From Dermatophagoides farinae (Eukaryota; Arthropoda; Arachnida; Sarcoptiformes; Pyroglyphidae): a stretch of DNA of 64,000 nt. The position numbers and the translations under genes are program-made. Under the pieces are notes generated by a model. That model had not been told where the DNA came from. It was given only the letters and a program-made list of their open reading frames with translations, and did no database searches. Within the stretch, counting starts at the first letter, position 1. Each line of letters begins with the position of its first letter. The stretch spans positions 1,240,001 through 1,304,000 of the forward strand of contig NC_134678.1 of assembly GCF_024713945.1 (NCBI RefSeq), read 5' to 3'. Shown here piece by piece: positions 63,975 to 64,000 of this stretch.

Positions 63975-64000
63975 AGCAAATCATTTTTATTATAAAATCA

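Overview
The window looks like nuclear DNA of a small-genome arthropod, most likely an acariform mite of the Dermatophagoides/Psoroptes/Sarcoptes kind (inference). It is very AT-rich, full of (ATC)n, (GTT)n, (TG)n and poly-A/T tracts, and its genes have short GT-AG introns (mostly 50-105 nt) with a few long ones. The proteins are clearly metazoan: Wnt ligands, a Frizzled receptor, listerin, a BTB-TLDc protein and a DH-PH Rho exchange factor. No bacterial features, CRISPR, tRNA, rRNA or intact transposon were recognised.

Layout. 1531-6779 (+) is Wnt1/wingless without its signal-peptide exon. 11493-14016 (+) is a complete five-exon Wnt6. 14448-16296 (+) is a short protein equivalent to only the C-terminal part of the ribosome-biogenesis factor URB1. 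16776-21429 (-) is a four-exon Frizzled of the FZD5/8 (Drosophila Fz2) class. 21430-28302 is mostly low-complexity intergenic DNA with a few orphan coding-like segments, ending in an uninterrupted (TG)90. 28303-33323 (+) is a BTB-BACK-TLDc protein. 33544-40204 (+) is the E3 ligase listerin (LTN1), with a one-base frame change near 36658-36678. 41136-41315 (+) is a possible 59-residue secreted peptide. 42404-43002 (-) is a small secreted eight-cysteine protein. 43003-56349 is a 13-kb stretch with almost no coding signal. 56350-63854 (+) is an eight-exon Rho guanine nucleotide exchange factor.

How it fits together. Wnt1 and Wnt6 lie side by side in the same orientation, the ancient bilaterian Wnt9-Wnt1-Wnt6-Wnt10 linkage, and share two intron positions. 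A candidate receptor for these ligands (FZD5/8 class) is encoded within 8 kb of Wnt6, separated only by the URB1-like gene, so ligands and receptor occupy about 20 kb. Listerin (ribosome quality control) and the URB1-like protein (60S biogenesis) are ribosome-related but not adjacent. The most useful items to check are the Wnt/Frizzled linkage, the degenerate central motif of Wnt6, the URB1 C-terminal-only gene, the listerin frame disruption, the two secreted-protein candidates and the orphan exons.
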